The notes below the pieces were generated by a model, which saw only the letters and a list, made by a program, of their open reading frames with translations, was not told the DNA's origin and ran no database searches. Positions 62,305 through 64,000 of a DNA stretch of 64,000 bases are shown here, piece by piece; the first letter of the stretch is position 1; every line of letters begins with the position of its first letter. Both the position numbers and the translations under genes were made by a program. Source of the stretch: Arcanobacterium sp. S3PF19 (GTDB taxonomy: Bacteria > Actinomycetota > Actinomycetes > Actinomycetales > Actinomycetaceae); the NCBI RefSeq assembly GCF_000758825.1, contig NZ_JRMX01000013.1:298017-362016 (forward strand), given 5' to 3'.

Positions 62305-63444
62305 ATGGAAATCAACTCTACCCTGCTGCATGGATACGAGGTATTTGGCAAATACACCGGCTCGTCGTCCATTCCGATCTACCAGTGTTCCACTTTCGCC
62401 CAGAAGTCACTGGAAGAACATCCCGAATATATGTATTCCCGTTTCGGAAACCCGACCCGCCACGCGTTGGAAGAGGGTGTGGCGGCAGTGGAAGGAGGCC
62501 GTCACGCATATGCGTTCGGATCCGGCATGGCCGCAATCAGTGCCTGCCTGCTGCTTTTCGGCAAGGGAGACCACGTCGTGCTGTGCAAGAGCATCTACGG
62601 AGGCACGTTCCAGCTCGCCGAAGAAATTATGAAGCGCTTCGGCATTGACACCACTTTCGTGGACGAAACGGATCTGCACGCCTGGGAGTCGGCAATCAGG
62701 CCGAACACGAAGGCTCTCTATCTGGAGACTCCTTCCAATCCGCTTCTGAACGTAACGGATATCCGCGGCGTGGTAGCTGTTGCCAAACGCCACGGTCTGC
62801 TGACGATCGCCGACAACACCTTCATGACGCCGCTCTTCCAGCGTCCTTTGGATATGGGAGTGGATCTCGTGATCGAATCCGCAACCAAGTTCTTTAACGG
62901 CCACAGCGACGTGGTTGCAGGCATGGTGATCACCAACGACGATGATCTGGCAGAGCAGATTTATCTGCAGCAGAAGGCAATCGGCGGAATCCTCGGACCG
63001 CAGGATTCGTGGCTGATTATGCGCGGAATGAAAACCATGGGTCTGCGCATGGAGCAGTCGGCCCGCAGCGCACTGCAGATCGCGGAAGTACTGGAGAAGA
63101 ACAAGGCCGTCAAGGCACTGCATTACCCGGGTCTTCCCAGCCATCCCGGTTACGAACTGCACCGCAGCCAGGCCACGTGCGGAGGCGCGGTGCTGTCCTT
63201 CGAGCTGAAAGACCGCGATACGGTGAACCGTTTCGCGAAAGCGCTGCATCTTCCGATTCTTGCCGTAAGCCTGGGCGGCGTGGAGTCCATCCTGTCTTTC
63301 CCGGCAGCGATGTCCCACGCATGCATGAGCCCCGAAGAGCGCGCCGAGCAGGGCGTGACGGACGGTCTGCTGCGTCTGTCCGTGGGTGTGGAGAACACCG
63401 AAGATCTTATTGACGATCTGACCCGGGCTCTGAACTCTCTGTAA
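62305..63444 (+). CDS. Cys/Met-metabolism PLP-dependent lyase
   Basis: 379 residues of the trans-sulfuration family (gamma-synthase, gamma-lyase, beta-lyase and methionine gamma-lyase). YSRFGNPTRHALEE binds the cofactor phosphate and ESATKFFNGHSDVVAG carries the PLP lysine (Lys195); the aspartate in IADNTFMTPLFQ is the PLP-ring partner. Family members cannot be told apart reliably by eye. The neighbours (Rid for enamine removal, an amino-acid importer) favour a degrading lyase such as methionine gamma-lyase or cysteine desulfhydrase over a biosynthetic gamma-synthase. Confidence 0.88.
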   Translation: MEINSTLLHGYEVFGKYTGSSSIPIYQCSTFAQKSLEEHPEYMYSRFGNPTRHALEEGVAAVEGGRHAYAFGSGMAAISACLLLFGKGDHVVLCKSIYGGTFQLAEEIMKRFGIDTTFVDETDLHAWESAIRPNTKALYLETPSNPLLNVTDIRGVVAVAKRHGLLTIADNTFMTPLFQRPLDMGVDLVIESATKFFNGHSDVVAGMVITNDDDLAEQIYLQQKAIGGILGPQDSWLIMRGMKTMGLRMEQSARSALQIAEVLEKNKAVKALHYPGLPSHPGYELHRSQATCGGAVLSFELKDRDTVNRFAKALHLPILAVSLGGVESILSFPAAMSHACMSPEERAEQGVTDGLLRLSVGVENTEDLIDDLTRALNSL

Positions 63445-63464
63445 CGGAAAAATAATCGGTTTGG

Positions 63465-63519
63465 TACGGAAAACCGGTGCCGGTTTTGCCCCTTTGGGGC
63501 GAAGCCGGCACTTTCCGTA
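63465..63519. terminator. Long hairpin between the lyase and YheO-type genes
   Basis: TACGGAAA (63465-63472) pairs with TTTCCGTA (63512-63519), GTGCCGG (63477-63483) with CCGGCAC (63505-63511), and GCCCC with GGGGC around TTT at the tip. A four-base bulge lies in the left arm. It probably ends transcription from both sides, although the U-tracts are short. Confidence 0.65.
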
Positions 63520-63577
63520 TCGAGAACGCGGCGGGAGAGGGAAGATGCGCGCGGAAAAGGTGCGCGCGGAAAACGGG

Positions 63578-64000
63578 TCAGTCTTTTTCTTTTTTCTCTG
63601 CGGCCCGGGAGGCGTCTTTCGGTTCTGCGGACGGTTCGCGCACGGAATCCGGCGTTTCGCTGTCGAGTTCCTTCAGATAGTTATAGATCGTAAAACGCGA
63701 TACTTTCAGCGCGGCGGCCGCTTTTTCGGCGGCTTCGCGAAGCATAAAGAACCCGCGCTGCTGCAGATCGGCAACCACGGAAATTTTGTGCCGTTTCTGC
63801 ATCAGTTCCACGGGAATGCGGATATCGCTGATGGTGCAGTCCAGGAGCTCCTGTGCCAATTCGTCCACGTCCTTGCTGAACGTTTCGGCCAACCCGGACA
63901 GCGGCGTCGGGGGCAGCTCGCGGTTGGGGATAAGCGTGCCGATGGCCCGCTGCACCGGTTCCCAGACGCTGATGTCGCGAATCATGCACATCGCGGCGGC
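63578..64000 (-). CDS. YheO-type transcriptional regulator, N-terminus outside the window
   Basis: At least 137 residues are visible. The C-terminal part (about the last 70 residues before a charged tail) has the HTH_22 fold: KISVVADLQQRGFFMLREAAEKAA and then KVSRFTIYNYLKELD. The part before it belongs to the YheO-like PAS_6 sensor domain. The frame is open to the right edge, so the gene is cut at its start. Such proteins control amino-acid uptake or breakdown genes; the neighbouring Rid-permease-lyase genes are the likely targets. The C-terminal tail is highly charged (EKKEKD). Confidence 0.8.
   Translation of the reverse strand, partial: AAAMCMIRDISVWEPVQRAIGTLIPNRELPPTPLSGLAETFSKDVDELAQELLDCTISDIRIPVELMQKRHKISVVADLQQRGFFMLREAAEKAAAALKVSRFTIYNYLKELDSETPDSVREPSAEPKDASRAAEKKEKD

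Overview
The window looks like chromosomal DNA of an actinobacterium, most plausibly of the Actinomycetaceae type. This is an inference. It rests on a moderately high G+C content judged by eye, and on actinobacterial gene neighbourhoods: an RhlE helicase, a DUF3107 protein, AdnA and AdnB in a row; an Mrp protein, a DUF1003 protein and a soluble MgtE-like protein in a row; pmmB next to pnp; and PerM (DUF6350) and DUF3017 membrane proteins. Many genes start directly behind a -10 box, as leaderless mRNAs do, which is also common in this phylum. I see no rRNA, tRNA, CRISPR array, insertion sequence or phage gene. Genes are tightly packed with clear hairpin terminators.

Left part (0.3-10 kb): a myo-inositol catabolic locus. 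iolG and an iolE-like gene form one short operon that ends in a terminator. A TSUP permease and a GntR/HutC regulator follow, the regulator facing left. Then iolC, a DeoC-like aldolase, iolB and iolD run rightwards. Palindromes lie in the regulator-iolC gap. A long perfect hairpin separates iolD from thiamine pyrophosphokinase (thiN); IolD needs TPP. No iolA or inositol transporter gene of a known type is in view.

Middle part (10-28 kb): housekeeping genes. They are PcrA helicase, an OatA-like acyltransferase with SGNH domain, PerM, DUF3017, a CNNM/CBS membrane protein, a tandem eukaryote-type phosphofructokinase divergent from pgi, malate dehydrogenase, a one-carbon group (purU, glyA, folD), exonuclease III and manC.

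28-36 kb: a nucleoside uptake and breakdown operon, with a Bmp lipoprotein, a double ABC ATPase, two permeases, cdd, deoA and deoC. Its logic is continued at 38.8-41.4 kb by pmmB and pnp. Between them sit a leftward DegT-like aminotransferase and a FemAB-like transferase, plus a 61-residue membrane protein.

41-58 kb: a LOG protein, an O-methyltransferase, Mrp, DUF1003, the soluble MgtE-like protein, aminopeptidase P, a PHP phosphoesterase, a DEAD helicase, DUF3107, the AdnA-AdnB helicase-nuclease pair and a degenerate phosphotransferase.

59-64 kb: prfB, then a module of a Rid deaminase, a HAAAP amino-acid permease, a PLP-dependent C-S lyase and (leftward, cut by the window end) a YheO-type regulator. 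Upstream of Rid lie an iron-box-like sequence and two palindromes. Together these suggest regulated uptake and breakdown of a serine-, cysteine- or methionine-like amino acid, with Rid removing the reactive enamine product.
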